From: CAZIKB01 sp964539665 | GTDB lineage: Bacteria > Zhuqueibacterota > Zhuqueibacteria > Oceanimicrobiales > Oceanimicrobiaceae | Direction of reading: 5' to 3' | DNA: 56,259 nucleotides | Assembly (NCBI GenBank): GCA_964539665.1 | Contig: CAZIKB010000028.1 | Location: forward strand, 1 to 56,259 | Part shown: positions 26,889-35,939 of the stretch, piece by piece | Layout: every line of letters starts with the position of its first letter | How positions within the stretch are numbered: the first letter of the stretch is position 1 | Translations under genes and position numbers: made by a program | The notes under the pieces: model-generated | Database searches by the model: none | Told to the model about the DNA's origin: nothing | Seen by the model: only the letters and a program-made list of their open reading frames with translations

Positions 26889-29223
26889 ATGCAAACTAAA
26901 CAATTTATAAGCAAAAAATCTTCTTCAACATCAATCCTTCAAAAAGAAAAAAAACAGCATTATGTTAAACCAAAAGAACCTGTAGCCAAACTGATAAATT
27001 TGAATTTAATGCCTGATTTATCACGTCCAATGGCTGACAATCAACAACAGGCTCATTTTACCAGGCTGCAGCAAACACATGGAAACCAGTTTTTGCAGCG
27101 AATGATGAAACAGGATGTTGACAATGTCTCCACAGTTCAGCGACAAGTTGATGGTGAAGATGAAAAAGTATCGATTCAGACAAAAATAAATGAATCAGTT
27201 CAACGGCAAGAGGAGGAAGAAGGACCAATCCAGGCAAAAATGGATGAATCTATTCAATTGCAGTCGGATGATGAGAAAAAAGAACGCGAGGAATTAAATC
27301 TTGTTCAGACCAAGTTAAGGATAGGTCAACCAGGGGATAAATATGAACAAGAAGCAGATCATGTTGCAGAGCAAATAACACAAATGTCGGAGCCACACAA
27401 GCAACGACAACAGGAAGATGCGGAGTTAAATCAACAGAAATCTCATGTAATGCAAAATGCCCCGTTAGTTCAAAGGCAAATTGAAGAAGATGATAAAGAA
27501 ATCCTTCAACCTAAAAAAATCCCTGGTAATCCTGGATTAAAGCATAATACTGCAAATATTGAATCCCGGATTAATACAAGTCGGGGGGGGAAGTCAATCA
27601 TTAAATACACACGATCGTTCATTTTTCGAATCACGTTTCGGCACAAACTTTAGTGGTGTGCGAGTGCATAATGACGCCAGAGCAGATTCACTTAATCGTA
27701 CTTTAAATGCCCGCGCTTTCACAGCCGGGCAAAATATATTTTTTAAACAGGGTGAATATAATCCCAGTAGTTCCAGCGGTAGAAAAATACTGGCTCATGA
27801 ATTAACACATGTGCTTCAACAAACGGGAGCAAAACTTCAACGCCAGTCTAGTGATGTTAAGTATGGGAACAAATTTGCACAAAAGCCAGGTGAAATAAAC
27901 CAATGGATGATTCAAAGAATGGCGCAGATTGTACAACAAAAGGCAGATGAAGGGCTCATTCAGTGTCAGGTTGAAGATGATGATAAAGAAAAGGAAATCC
28001 AGACCAGGATGATAGATGACAGTATACAGCGCCAAATTGAAATGGAAGGAGAAGATTTAAGGGAAAGTGATCTAATAAGGACAGAAAAAAACTATACAAG
28101 TAGTACTTCATCAAATGAGAAGAATATTGTTCAATTAAAATTATTTAATACACGTTCTGTTGGAGCAAAGCCTGCCGACAACGAAGAAGACTTGGTGAAA
28201 CAGTGGATATCACGGGGCATAACAAATGCAACTATACTAACAAATAGAGTATTTTTTCGGAGAAAATCAGAGATAGATCCGAAAACCCGATTAAAACCAG
28301 GATCGCCTGAGGCAAAGGAATGGATAGAAATTAGAAACAATGTAATCAGACCGTTACTTAAGTTAACAAAAAAAACAGAATTCACATGGTTATCTACACT
28401 AAGTGCCATCTATAGTTATCTCGGGAAATTTGTTCTATTACCGGGTTTAGATCGGTCTGAAAGTAACGAGGGAAAAGCAATACCTTCAACAAAAGACGAC
28501 GCATTACCATCGATACCCTCCCGATCGAACTATGAAATAATTGTAGGAAAAAATTTTCATACCATACTTGATGGCAAACCGATAAACAAAGGTTTGCTAA
28601 ATAAAATGAAACGAATGGCGAACTATGCTCTCGAAAATGATATTGTATCCGGCAATGTCTGGTTCACAAGTGGTATGAGATCTCTCAGGAAAGCACATAA
28701 ATGGAGTACAGCATATCAAATTCGCCAGGGTAACGTGTCAATGAAGAAACTTAAAGAATTAACCAACAGCAGAGGCGAGATCGGAAGAGATGAAGATAAT
28801 AACGTTTGGTATCAGCCTGGGTGGACTAAGAAACAAGTTTTAAAAAATGCAAAAAGGGCATGGATTGGTGCATTAGCTGCTGAAGGCTATGGAAAAGGAA
28901 CAAAAGAAAGGGAGCCGAACACATTCAAGGGAGGTGTAACTCGTCACGCTACAGGATTAGCTATCGATGCTGTATTTCCCTGGAAAGATAAGGGAAAAGT
29001 AAAAGATCCGGCAGCTCTGGACAATTTGAAAAATCGCATTAAGAAAAAATATGCTAAAAGACCTAAAAAATTAAGTGCTGCGTTGGCAAAAATTGATAAA
29101 TTCGTTGCGCGCGGTTCTTATAGTGATTTAGCAAAAAAAGTGGTTTCTAAATTTGGGTTGACGCGACCAGTGCTCCACAGTAAAACTACTGAAGATTGGC
29201 ATTATGAAATGGGAAAAGGGTAA
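26889..29223 (+). CDS. DUF4157 protein with VanY-like peptidase end, frame broken at a G8 tract
   Basis: Two overlapping frames (26889-27653 and 27559-29223) form one gene if one G is removed from the eight-G run at 27583-27590; the joined product would be 777 residues. The N-terminal part has repeated VQRQ and IQTK motifs and KLRIGQPGDKYEQEADHVAEQI, the standard lead-in to DUF4157. The second frame gives FESRFGTNFSGVRVHNDARA, ARAFTAGQNIFF and the zinc motif HELTHVLQQ. The C-terminal part holds TSGMRS, RHATGLAIDAVF and DWHYEMG, the zinc-ligand pattern of M15/VanY D,D-peptidases. DUF4157 marks eCIS cargo, so this is a candidate cell-wall effector, or a lysis enzyme given the holin-like gene downstream. 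Confidence 0.75.
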
Positions 29224-29275
29224 TAACAGACATTTGATAATAAAATTTCTTATTCAATAATCCGGAAATAATACA

Positions 29276-29950
29276 GTGAGCTCTAAACTCAAAGAAGTAA
29301 CTTCAACCATGTATGCAAAACAAAATCAATCTTTTGCTAAAAACACAGAAAATAATGGCCACAGCAACTTAGTTCATGAAATAGCAAAAGGCCTTCAATA
29401 CTGTCACACTCGCATCAACGATAACACAAGTAAAACTTTGGAAAGCACATCGTTCCTTTATAGCTTAATTGAACTACTTAATGAAAAAAGCCTACTAACC
29501 ATCGAGGAACTGGACGAACGCAAAAAACAAGTAGCAACACGATTAGTAAAGAATTTCACCGAAAGCGGCCTCGGACTTATGTACCAGGATCCGGAATATG
29601 ATAAATACACATTCAAAGATGAAGCCTGTGTGGACTGTCTGAGCCGGCAGCCTATCTGCAAAGCCATCTGCTGCAAATTCCCCTTTGCCCTGTCTAAACA
29701 GGACGTGGAGGAAGGAATCATCCGATGGGATTTTGGCCGACCGTACTTGATCGGTCACGATGATGATGGCTATTGCGTGCATCTGGATCGAGAGAAATTT
29801 CAATGCACTGTACGTGATCAACGACCTGTACCATGTCGTGGCTTCGATTGCAGCAATAATGAAAAATGGAAAGTATGGCTCGATTTTGGAAATAAGATTC
29901 TTAATCAAGAGTTAGTCGAATCGTTAAACAATGGAAAAAAGAAGTTATGA
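29276..29950 (+). CDS. YkgJ-type cysteine-cluster protein
   Basis: 224 residues, starting with GTG at 29276 (GGAA about 9 bases before); ATG 29309 is an alternative. Cys residues cluster in CVDCLSRQPICKAICCKFPFALS and later CTVRDQRPVPCRGFDC, the pattern of the YkgJ/UPF0153 family that binds zinc or iron. The family is small and poorly understood; here it overlaps the DUF4255 gene by 4 bases, so it is translated with the eCIS proteins. A role in assembly or metal supply to the particle is inference. Confidence 0.72.
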   Translation: MSSKLKEVTSTMYAKQNQSFAKNTENNGHSNLVHEIAKGLQYCHTRINDNTSKTLESTSFLYSLIELLNEKSLLTIEELDERKKQVATRLVKNFTESGLGLMYQDPEYDKYTFKDEACVDCLSRQPICKAICCKFPFALSKQDVEEGIIRWDFGRPYLIGHDDDGYCVHLDREKFQCTVRDQRPVPCRGFDCSNNEKWKVWLDFGNKILNQELVESLNNGKKKL

Positions 29951-30831
29951 TCAATGAGCTGGATACAGTGCTAAAGAGTATTCTAGATGATTCTGGTGCA
30001 CCAGCAGAATTGCAAAATGCTGATGTGAGCTTTAAGATACCTGATGAACATTTTGAATATTCTCAAAATTCCATTAATATGTATCTCTATGATCTACATG
30101 AAAATCGTGAACTTCGGCGCCCTAACCCCATCATTGAGAGAGTTGGACGTTCATATGTTCGAAAATTGGAACCATTGCGTTTTGATTGTTCCTATATGGT
30201 TACTGCATGGTCAATAAAAACTGATGATTCGCAACCGGCAGAAGAACATCAATTGATCAGTCAGGCTATGCAGTGGTTGAGTCGTTTTCCAATGCTCCCT
30301 GAGAGTTTTTTACCAGCGCACTGGCTTGACGACCACGATCAATCCTATCAGCCATTTTCGATACCAATGTGGGTGGCGCAAATGAATGGCGTGAAAGAGC
30401 CGGGTGAATACTGGGCAGCTTTAGGTACGCCACCACGGCCTTTCTTTAATTTAATGGTAACTATTGCAATGGACTTAGATAGAGAAATGGACATTGGACC
30501 TGAAGTTTCTGCTAAAATTCTTCACGATGAGCTTATTGGACAACCTGAAAGCAAGGAAAAGTATTTAGCACAAATTGGTGGGCGAGTTATAGTAAAAGAT
30601 TCAGATCCGATAATTGGCATTGGTGGGGCATCAGTAACTATTGTTGAATTGGGCAGAACAGTAATAACGGATAAAGATGGTTATTACACATTTACAAAAA
30701 TATCCTATGGTGAGGATCCTTCAATAGAATATACCTTTAGAGCTAATGCTGATTTATACATAGAAGATGAAGTTAAAATTAATGTATTGAAAGATGATGG
30801 GGATTACACAATTGAACTTGAACCAGTGTAA
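29947..30831 (+). CDS. DUF4255 tail-terminator protein (Afp16-like) with Ig-like C-terminus
   Basis: 294 residues. Residues about 1-190 follow DUF4255/Pvc16 (MINELDTVLKSIL at the start; SINMYLYDLHENRELRR and YWAALGTPPRPFFNLMVT later), the family that caps the far end of the eCIS tail. A C-terminal domain (about 200-294; GGRVIVKDSDPIIGIGGASV then VITDKDGYYTFTKI) is a carboxypeptidase-regulatory-like beta sandwich, an extension not required for the cap function. The ATG overlaps the previous stop by 4 bases. Its presence fits an eCIS rather than a T6SS. Confidence 0.88.
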   Translation: MINELDTVLKSILDDSGAPAELQNADVSFKIPDEHFEYSQNSINMYLYDLHENRELRRPNPIIERVGRSYVRKLEPLRFDCSYMVTAWSIKTDDSQPAEEHQLISQAMQWLSRFPMLPESFLPAHWLDDHDQSYQPFSIPMWVAQMNGVKEPGEYWAALGTPPRPFFNLMVTIAMDLDREMDIGPEVSAKILHDELIGQPESKEKYLAQIGGRVIVKDSDPIIGIGGASVTIVELGRTVITDKDGYYTFTKISYGEDPSIEYTFRANADLYIEDEVKINVLKDDGDYTIELEPV

Positions 30832-30913
30832 AAGTAAGCATCAATAAGAGGATCTTTTAACGATTACCTAAATTGATAAATAACATTTTATATTATTTAG
30901 CGGAGGTAAAATT

Positions 30914-31276
30914 ATGGAAATCTGTAGAAATGAAAGTGGGCAACCAGTAATCTTAACCGTGGGTAAGGGAAAGGTTGTCCATTTGCTTGCCGGCAGGGCA
31001 GTTGCGCTAACAGCAAGGGAACAAAAATCTCCCCAGGTTCAAGCTTTAAAGTCAAGAGGTATTCTTAGATTGGTGAAAATAAAAGGTGTAGCAAAGAAAA
31101 TAGAAGATAAACCGGCGAAAGCAAAAATTGAAAAGAAAGAAGTAAAAAAGGCCCTTGCAGTTAAGCCTTTAGATGAGAGTAAGAAAAAAGTTGAAAAGAA
31201 AGAAGTGAAAGAGGCCCTTGCAGTTAAGCCTGCAGCAGAGGTTAAGGAAAAAGTTAATATTAAAAAAAATAAATAA
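30914..31276 (+). CDS. Small Lys-rich eCIS cluster protein, unknown
   Basis: 120 residues with GGAGG before the ATG. The first half (TVGKGKVVHLLAGRAVALTAREQ, then SRGILRLVKI) looks like a small folded domain. The second half is a Lys/Glu/Ala-rich tail with two copies of KKEVK-[KE]-ALAVKP, encoded by a duplicated DNA segment of about 41 bases (31128-31168 and 31191-31231, two differences). It sits directly before the sheath gene, where other eCIS clusters also carry short unassigned proteins. I do not recognise a family. Confidence 0.55.
   Translation: MEICRNESGQPVILTVGKGKVVHLLAGRAVALTAREQKSPQVQALKSRGILRLVKIKGVAKKIEDKPAKAKIEKKEVKKALAVKPLDESKKKVEKKEVKEALAVKPAAEVKEKVNIKKNK
31128..31231 (+). repeat. 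Internal 41-bp direct duplication
   Basis: Segments 31128-31168 and 31191-31231 differ at two positions, starting TTGAAAAGAAAGAAGT in both. They encode the repeated KKEVK-[KE]-ALAVKP unit at the end of the small protein. Confidence 0.8.
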
Positions 31277-31293
31277 CATAGGAGGTATAAATC

Positions 31294-34200
31294 ATGCCAC
31301 AATATTTAACTCCCGGCGTTTATATGGAAGAAATACCCGGCGCCAAACCAATTGAGGGTGTGGGTACAGCCACCGGCGCCTTCGTTGGTATTGCACAGAA
31401 AGGTCCTATTGGCGACGCAAAACTAATTACCAATTGGACACAATTTGTAGAAACATTTGGAACGTATATTCCTTATGGCTACCTGGCAAATGCAGTGAAT
31501 CAATTTTTTGCAGAGGGAGGCACCCGCTGTTATGTGGTGCGCACCTGCCATTATGATTATTCGGCAATACCGGCAATTAAAGATGCTAAAGCAGGAAATA
31601 TTACTTTAGAAGATAGAGCTGGTACACTTGAGTATACTTTAAAAGTAGACGCTTTGAGTGAAGGGAGTTGGAGTGACGATATTTGGATTGAAATCGACGA
31701 AGCAAAAGGAGATCCTGCAAATAAATTTAATCTAATTGTTTGGAATAGAGACAGGGAAGTTGAAGTGTATGAAGAATTGACAATTGCTGATGCCGAAGCA
31801 AACATTAATGGAGTTTCTCAAAACATTAGTGTAGAAAAAAATGAAATAAATTCATCAGCACCACCATTAAATCGACCAGCTCGATCAGCTGGCGAGTTTG
31901 AAGCGATTCCATGGATTAAGCAGGAAAGTGGGATTACGGAAGATATTACTGCGTTCACTTTTATTGATGATCTGACGGGTTGGGCAGTTGGAAACAGTGG
32001 AACCATTTTGTTGACAACTGATGGAGGAGATACCTGGATTGCTCCAACTACAGTTCCAGTAGGGAATCCAAATTTAACAGACGTACATTTTTATGATGCC
32101 AGCAACGGCTGGATAGTTGGAGATGCTGGAACTATTTGGTTGACAACTGATGGTGGAGTTANNNNNNNNNNNNNNNNNNNNNNNNNNNNNNNNNNNNNNN
32201 NNNNNNNNNNNNNNNNNNNNNNNNNNNNNNNNNNNNNNNNNNNNNNNNNNNNNNNNNNNNNGTTGGAGATGCTGGAACTATTTGGTTGACAACTGATGGT
32301 GGAGTTAACTGGGATGTGCCAGCAACAGTTCCTGCAGGGACTCCAAATTTTACAGACATTCATTTTCATGACGCCAGCTATGGCTGGATAGTTGGAGATG
32401 CTGGAACTATTTGGTTGACAACTGATGGTGGAGTTAACTGGGATGAGCCAGCAACAGTTCCAGCAGGGACTCCAAATTTTACAGACATTCATTTTCATGA
32501 CGCCAGCTACGGCTGGATAGTTGGAGATACTGGAACCATTTGGTTGACAACTAATGGCGGGGTTCTCTGGGCGGTACCAACAACAGTTCCAGCAGGGACT
32601 CCAAATTTAACAAACGTTCATTTTCATGACGCCAGCTACGGCTGGATAGTTGGAGATACTGGAACCATTTGGTTGACAACTAATGGCGGGGTTCTCTGGG
32701 CGGTACCAACAACAGTTCCAGCAGGGACTCCAAATTTAACAAACGTTCATTTTTATGACGCCACCAACGGTTGGTCAGTTGGAGCTGCTGGAACCATTTG
32801 GTTGACAATTGATGGAGGAGTTAACTGGGTGATGCCAACATCAGTTCCAGCAGGGACTCCTAATTTGACAGACGTTCATTTTATTAGTTCAAACGATGGA
32901 TGGGCAGTTGGTGATAGCGCTACAATATTGGTGACATCAGACGGAGGTGATAACTGGACGAATCAGCTTGTGCAAGCAGGAGTGACTTCAGATTTAACAA
33001 ATGTTTATTTTGTCGATTCGGACAATGGTTGGGCAGTTGGAGCAGACGGAACTATTCTGAATATTAAGCCATCTTTCTTATTAGTTACAGCACTACAAAA
33101 TAAATTGATGTTAGAAATTACAAATGCCAGTGATGTTTCAGTGTTAGGCGGATTTCGTCTTTCGATATTACAATCAGGAGTTCAAGTGGAAGAATGGGAT
33201 AATATGACCATTTCGGATATCAAGCGCAAAGTTAATGGCGTCTCTAAATATATCAAGGTTGATCCTCTCGGTAATACTCGTCCACTTAATAAAGTTGCAA
33301 CAGCATTATCATTTTATAAATTAGTTGGCGGCTGGGATGGATTGGAAGGCTTAATGTTGAAAGATGACACATTAACTATTGAATGCATAAATGTTAGTTC
33401 ACTTAGAGATGGTGTGAAAATTACAATTGACAATGCTACTTCAGGTCATGCAAATCAATTCAAATTGATCGTGAATTGGGCTGAGACAGACGTCGATGTG
33501 TTTGATGATTTGACGATGGCAACTGTTGAAAGAGAAATTAACGGGAGTTCAGGATATATTCAAGTTGATAAAATATCTGATACTGTACCATCGAAGACAG
33601 CCTATTCAGAAGTTGATGTCCCATTGGGTTTAAAAGATATCGATTTTTTGGGCGATGAAGCAACAAAAAATGGTTTACATGCCTTTGATACCGTTGATGA
33701 TATTAACATATTGGCGATTCCTGACCGACCTGGTGATCGGGAGGCAATCCTCGGTGCTTTGACTTATTGTGAAAATCGAAAAGATTGCTTCTATGTGGCT
33801 GATGCACCTCTTGGCATAACACCTATGGAGGCCCTGGATTTTAAACAAGCGACAGGTGATTATTCGGGTAATGCTTTCAATTCCTCATTTGGTGCATTGT
33901 ATTATCCCTGGATCAAAGTGGTTGATCCACTCACTGGCACCAATAAATTAGTGCCACCAAGTGGCGCTCTCGCCGGAACATATTCAGCAACCGATATAAA
34001 ACGAGGTGTACACAAAGCACCAGCAGGTACGCTGGATGGTTATTTGAATTCCTCTGTTGGCGTTGAATACATGGCGACGCACGGTGAACAGGAGTTGCTT
34101 AATCCGAATGGGATCAACGTAATCCGTTCTTTTCCGGCTTCAGGAATAAACGTTTGGGGAGCACGGACTCTATCGTCCGATCCAGAGTGGACCTATATCA

Positions 34201-34514
34201 ATGTACGCAGATTAATTCTATTTATAGAAGAATCCATTGATCAAGCCACTCAATGGATCGTGTTTGAGCCAAATAGCCCTGCTTTATGGGAATCTGTAAA
34301 ACGTGATGTTAAAGCATTTTTAACTGTTGTATGGCGTAGCGGAGCTTTATTTGGATTGTCAGCAGAAGAAGCGTTCTTTGTGAAAATCGATAGTGAGAAT
34401 AATCCACCGGAAATGCAGGCTATTGGTAGACTGTATATTGATATTGGTGTTGCACCGGTTAAACCAGCAGAATTTGTTATTTTCAGAATAACTCAAATGA
34501 CGAGAGAATCCTAA
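31294..34514 (+). CDS. eCIS tail sheath with inserted Asp-box beta-propeller array
   Basis: One gene split by an assembly gap (100 N at 32162-32261): the frame before the gap (from 31294) and the frame after it (to 34514) differ only because the gap length is a placeholder. The N-terminus is a contractile sheath (PGVYMEEIPGAKPIEGVGTA, then GAFVGIAQKGPIGD) and the C-terminus is the conserved sheath end (WRSGALFGLSAEEAFFVKID, then APVKPAEFVIFRI). Between them lie 129-bp repeats with Asp boxes such as TTDGGVNW, like Ycf48/BNR propeller blades, and three copies of a sheath-side domain (one before, two after the array). It is the only sheath gene, whereas Afp has three, and it is far larger than usual. 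Confidence 0.85.
31978..33065 (+). repeat. 129-bp tandem repeats encoding Asp-box units
   Basis: Unit starts at 31978, 32107, (32253, start inside the gap), 32382, 32511, 32640, 32769, 32898 and 33027 (partial) are exactly 129 bases apart, i.e. 43 residues each, beginning GW-[AIS]-VG. Units 32511-32639 and 32640-32768 are identical for over 110 bases, so duplication is recent. The 43-residue unit carries T-x-D-G-G-x-x-W Asp boxes. Confidence 0.9.
32162..32261. other. Assembly gap of 100 N
   Basis: The run of exactly 100 N lies inside the tandem repeat. The repeat phase at each side shows that the missing sequence should be 83 + 129k bases for some whole k. The 100 bases are therefore a placeholder, and the apparent frame break is not biological. 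Confidence 0.97.
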
Positions 34515-34712
34515 CTATCGAATTAACAAAGCAATTGATTCATGACATAGTTGATTTGGTCCATTTTGGGAAATATTACTAACTTAAATATTGAAGTTAA
34601 GAACACAGAATTCCAGGAATAAGGGATTTTTCAACAACGTCATTCATGTACTAATAAAAAATTGATAGAGATTTAATTATTTTTTTGAAAATAATAACCG
34701 GAGGTATAAATT

Positions 34713-35150
34713 ATGGCGGACAGAACTGATCCTTATCGCCAATTTCGTTATCATGTGGAGATTAAGGGCATTAAGCAGGGAGGATTTAGTGAGTGTAGTT
34801 TTGCAGAATCCTCGAATGAAGCCACTGAATATCGTGAGGGTACAGATCCTACTCATCAACGAAAATTATCTACAATGACAAAATATGGAAATATTACTTT
34901 GAAATGGGGCATCACAGATTCATTGGATCTATATAAATGGTATAAGGCTGTCACTGATAAAGGTGCCATAGGTAATCGAAAGAATATCACTATTACTTTA
35001 ATTGATGAAGAAGGCGCTGATAAATGCCTATGGAACATTTTTGAGTGTTGGCCAACTAAATATGATCCACCGGATTTTAGCGCTAAAGGAAACGAAGTCG
35101 CAATTGAAACTCTGGAACTCGTAGCCGAACATTATGAACGCGTAAAATAG
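34713..35150 (+). CDS. eCIS tail tube protein, first copy (Afp1/5-like)
   Basis: 145 residues with GGAGG before the ATG. It matches the gp19/Hcp-like tube fold: FRYHVEIKGIKQGGFSECSF, then YREGTDP, ITLKWGITDSLDLYKWY and an end typical of the family (ETLELVAEH). Tube rings form the inner channel through which cargo travels. A second tube gene (35940-36386) lies about 790 bases downstream, as in Afp where Afp1 and Afp5 differ. Confidence 0.9.
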   Translation: MADRTDPYRQFRYHVEIKGIKQGGFSECSFAESSNEATEYREGTDPTHQRKLSTMTKYGNITLKWGITDSLDLYKWYKAVTDKGAIGNRKNITITLIDEEGADKCLWNIFECWPTKYDPPDFSAKGNEVAIETLELVAEHYERVK

Positions 35151-35215
35151 GTTAAATTATTCATTGTTAGTTTTAGCCTAAATTTAAGAGCCTGTTCATA
35201 ATAAAGTTTATAGCC

Positions 35216-35298
35216 TGAGGAGATTCCCACATTCAAGGGATTGACCTTTAATCCGAAGTGATGAAGCTGTCATGTCCGCCGAGTCGGGCATCTCCTGA
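35216..35298 (+). repeat. Imperfect inverted repeat between tube and tail-assembly genes
   Basis: TGAGGAGATTCCC (35216-35228) matches the reverse complement of 35286-35298 (TCAGGAGATGCCC) at 11 of 13 bases, with a 57-base centre. It could be a REP-like element or a transcript attenuator. It lies in the 238-base gap 35151-35388, which holds no gene I can support. Confidence 0.4.
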
Positions 35299-35388
35299 AC
35301 TTATAGCAATTTTAAGGTTAAAATCACTCAGTTTAGGATTAAATAATTTATTTAATTCGAAGAATTATTTAATAAAAGGAAATTCAAC

Positions 35389-35754
35389 ATGCTTCAAACA
35401 GAATTTGAATTCACGCTGCCGAGAGGTTATGTGGACAAAGATGGAAATCTTCACAATGAAGGTACAATGCGTTTGGCAACAGCAGCCGATGAAATTTTAC
35501 CAATGAAAGATCCCAGGGTTCAGGCTAATCAAGCCTATTTGATGATCATTCTATTTTCGAGAGTAGTTACCAAATTAGGAACTCTGGATTATATTAATCC
35601 GAATATTATTGAAAGTCTTTTTTCGGCCGATGTTGCTTTCCTGCAGGATTTTTATAGGAGGATTAATGAAAATGGCACAGCGGCGCTAAAAGCCGCATGT
35701 CCAAAATGTGAGCATAGGTTTGAGGTTATTGAGAATCATTTGGGGGGGGAATAG
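35389..35754 (+). CDS. Tail-assembly protein with zinc-ribbon end
   Basis: 121 residues in this frame. The pattern FTLPRGYVDKDGNLHNEGTMRLATAADEI, then NQAYLMIILFSRVVTKLGTLD, resembles Mu gp41-like tail-assembly proteins found after the tube gene in eCIS clusters. Near the end it has CPKCEHRFEV, half of a zinc ribbon. The last codons run through the eight-G tract (HLGGE then TAG). In the -1 frame the same tract continues into DUF6760, which has no start codon of its own, so a -1 frameshift product of 179 residues is possible, as in the lambda G/GT tail chaperones. Confidence 0.75.
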   Translation: MLQTEFEFTLPRGYVDKDGNLHNEGTMRLATAADEILPMKDPRVQANQAYLMIILFSRVVTKLGTLDYINPNIIESLFSADVAFLQDFYRRINENGTAALKAACPKCEHRFEVIENHLGGE

Positions 35755-35927
35755 CCGGCTACTCCCTCGATAGAATTTATGAGGAGGTAGCCTTTATCGC
35801 TTACCACTTTCATTGGCCACTAGAGAATGTAATGAATCTCGAACATCGAGAACGGCAAAAATGGATTGAACAAATATCGAATATTAACCAAAAAATTTCG
35901 GATGAAATGAAAAAAAATATATCTTAG
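35742..35927 (+). CDS. DUF6760 segment without a start codon (candidate -1 frameshift product)
   Basis: The frame is open from 35733 (stop at 35730-35732) and has no ATG, GTG or TTG before the conserved part. It encodes AGYSLDRIYEEVAFIAYHFH followed by WPLENVMNLEHRERQKWIEQ, the DUF6760 pattern known from eCIS clusters. It follows the eight-G tract in the -1 frame relative to the tail-assembly gene, so the likely product is their fusion. A small stem (GGGAATA/TACTCCC around GCCGGC, 35747-35766) overlaps the tract. A missing G in the assembly would give the same picture as a real frameshift. Confidence 0.65.
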   Translation, partial: GGGIAGYSLDRIYEEVAFIAYHFHWPLENVMNLEHRERQKWIEQISNINQKISDEMKKNIS

Positions 35928-35939
35928 GAGTTATTCTAT

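Noticed and set aside
32162..32289. Sheath gene interrupted by a real frameshift
   Set aside because: The break falls on the 100-N gap; repeat phase requires a gap of 83 + 129k bases, so the frame change is a placeholder effect.
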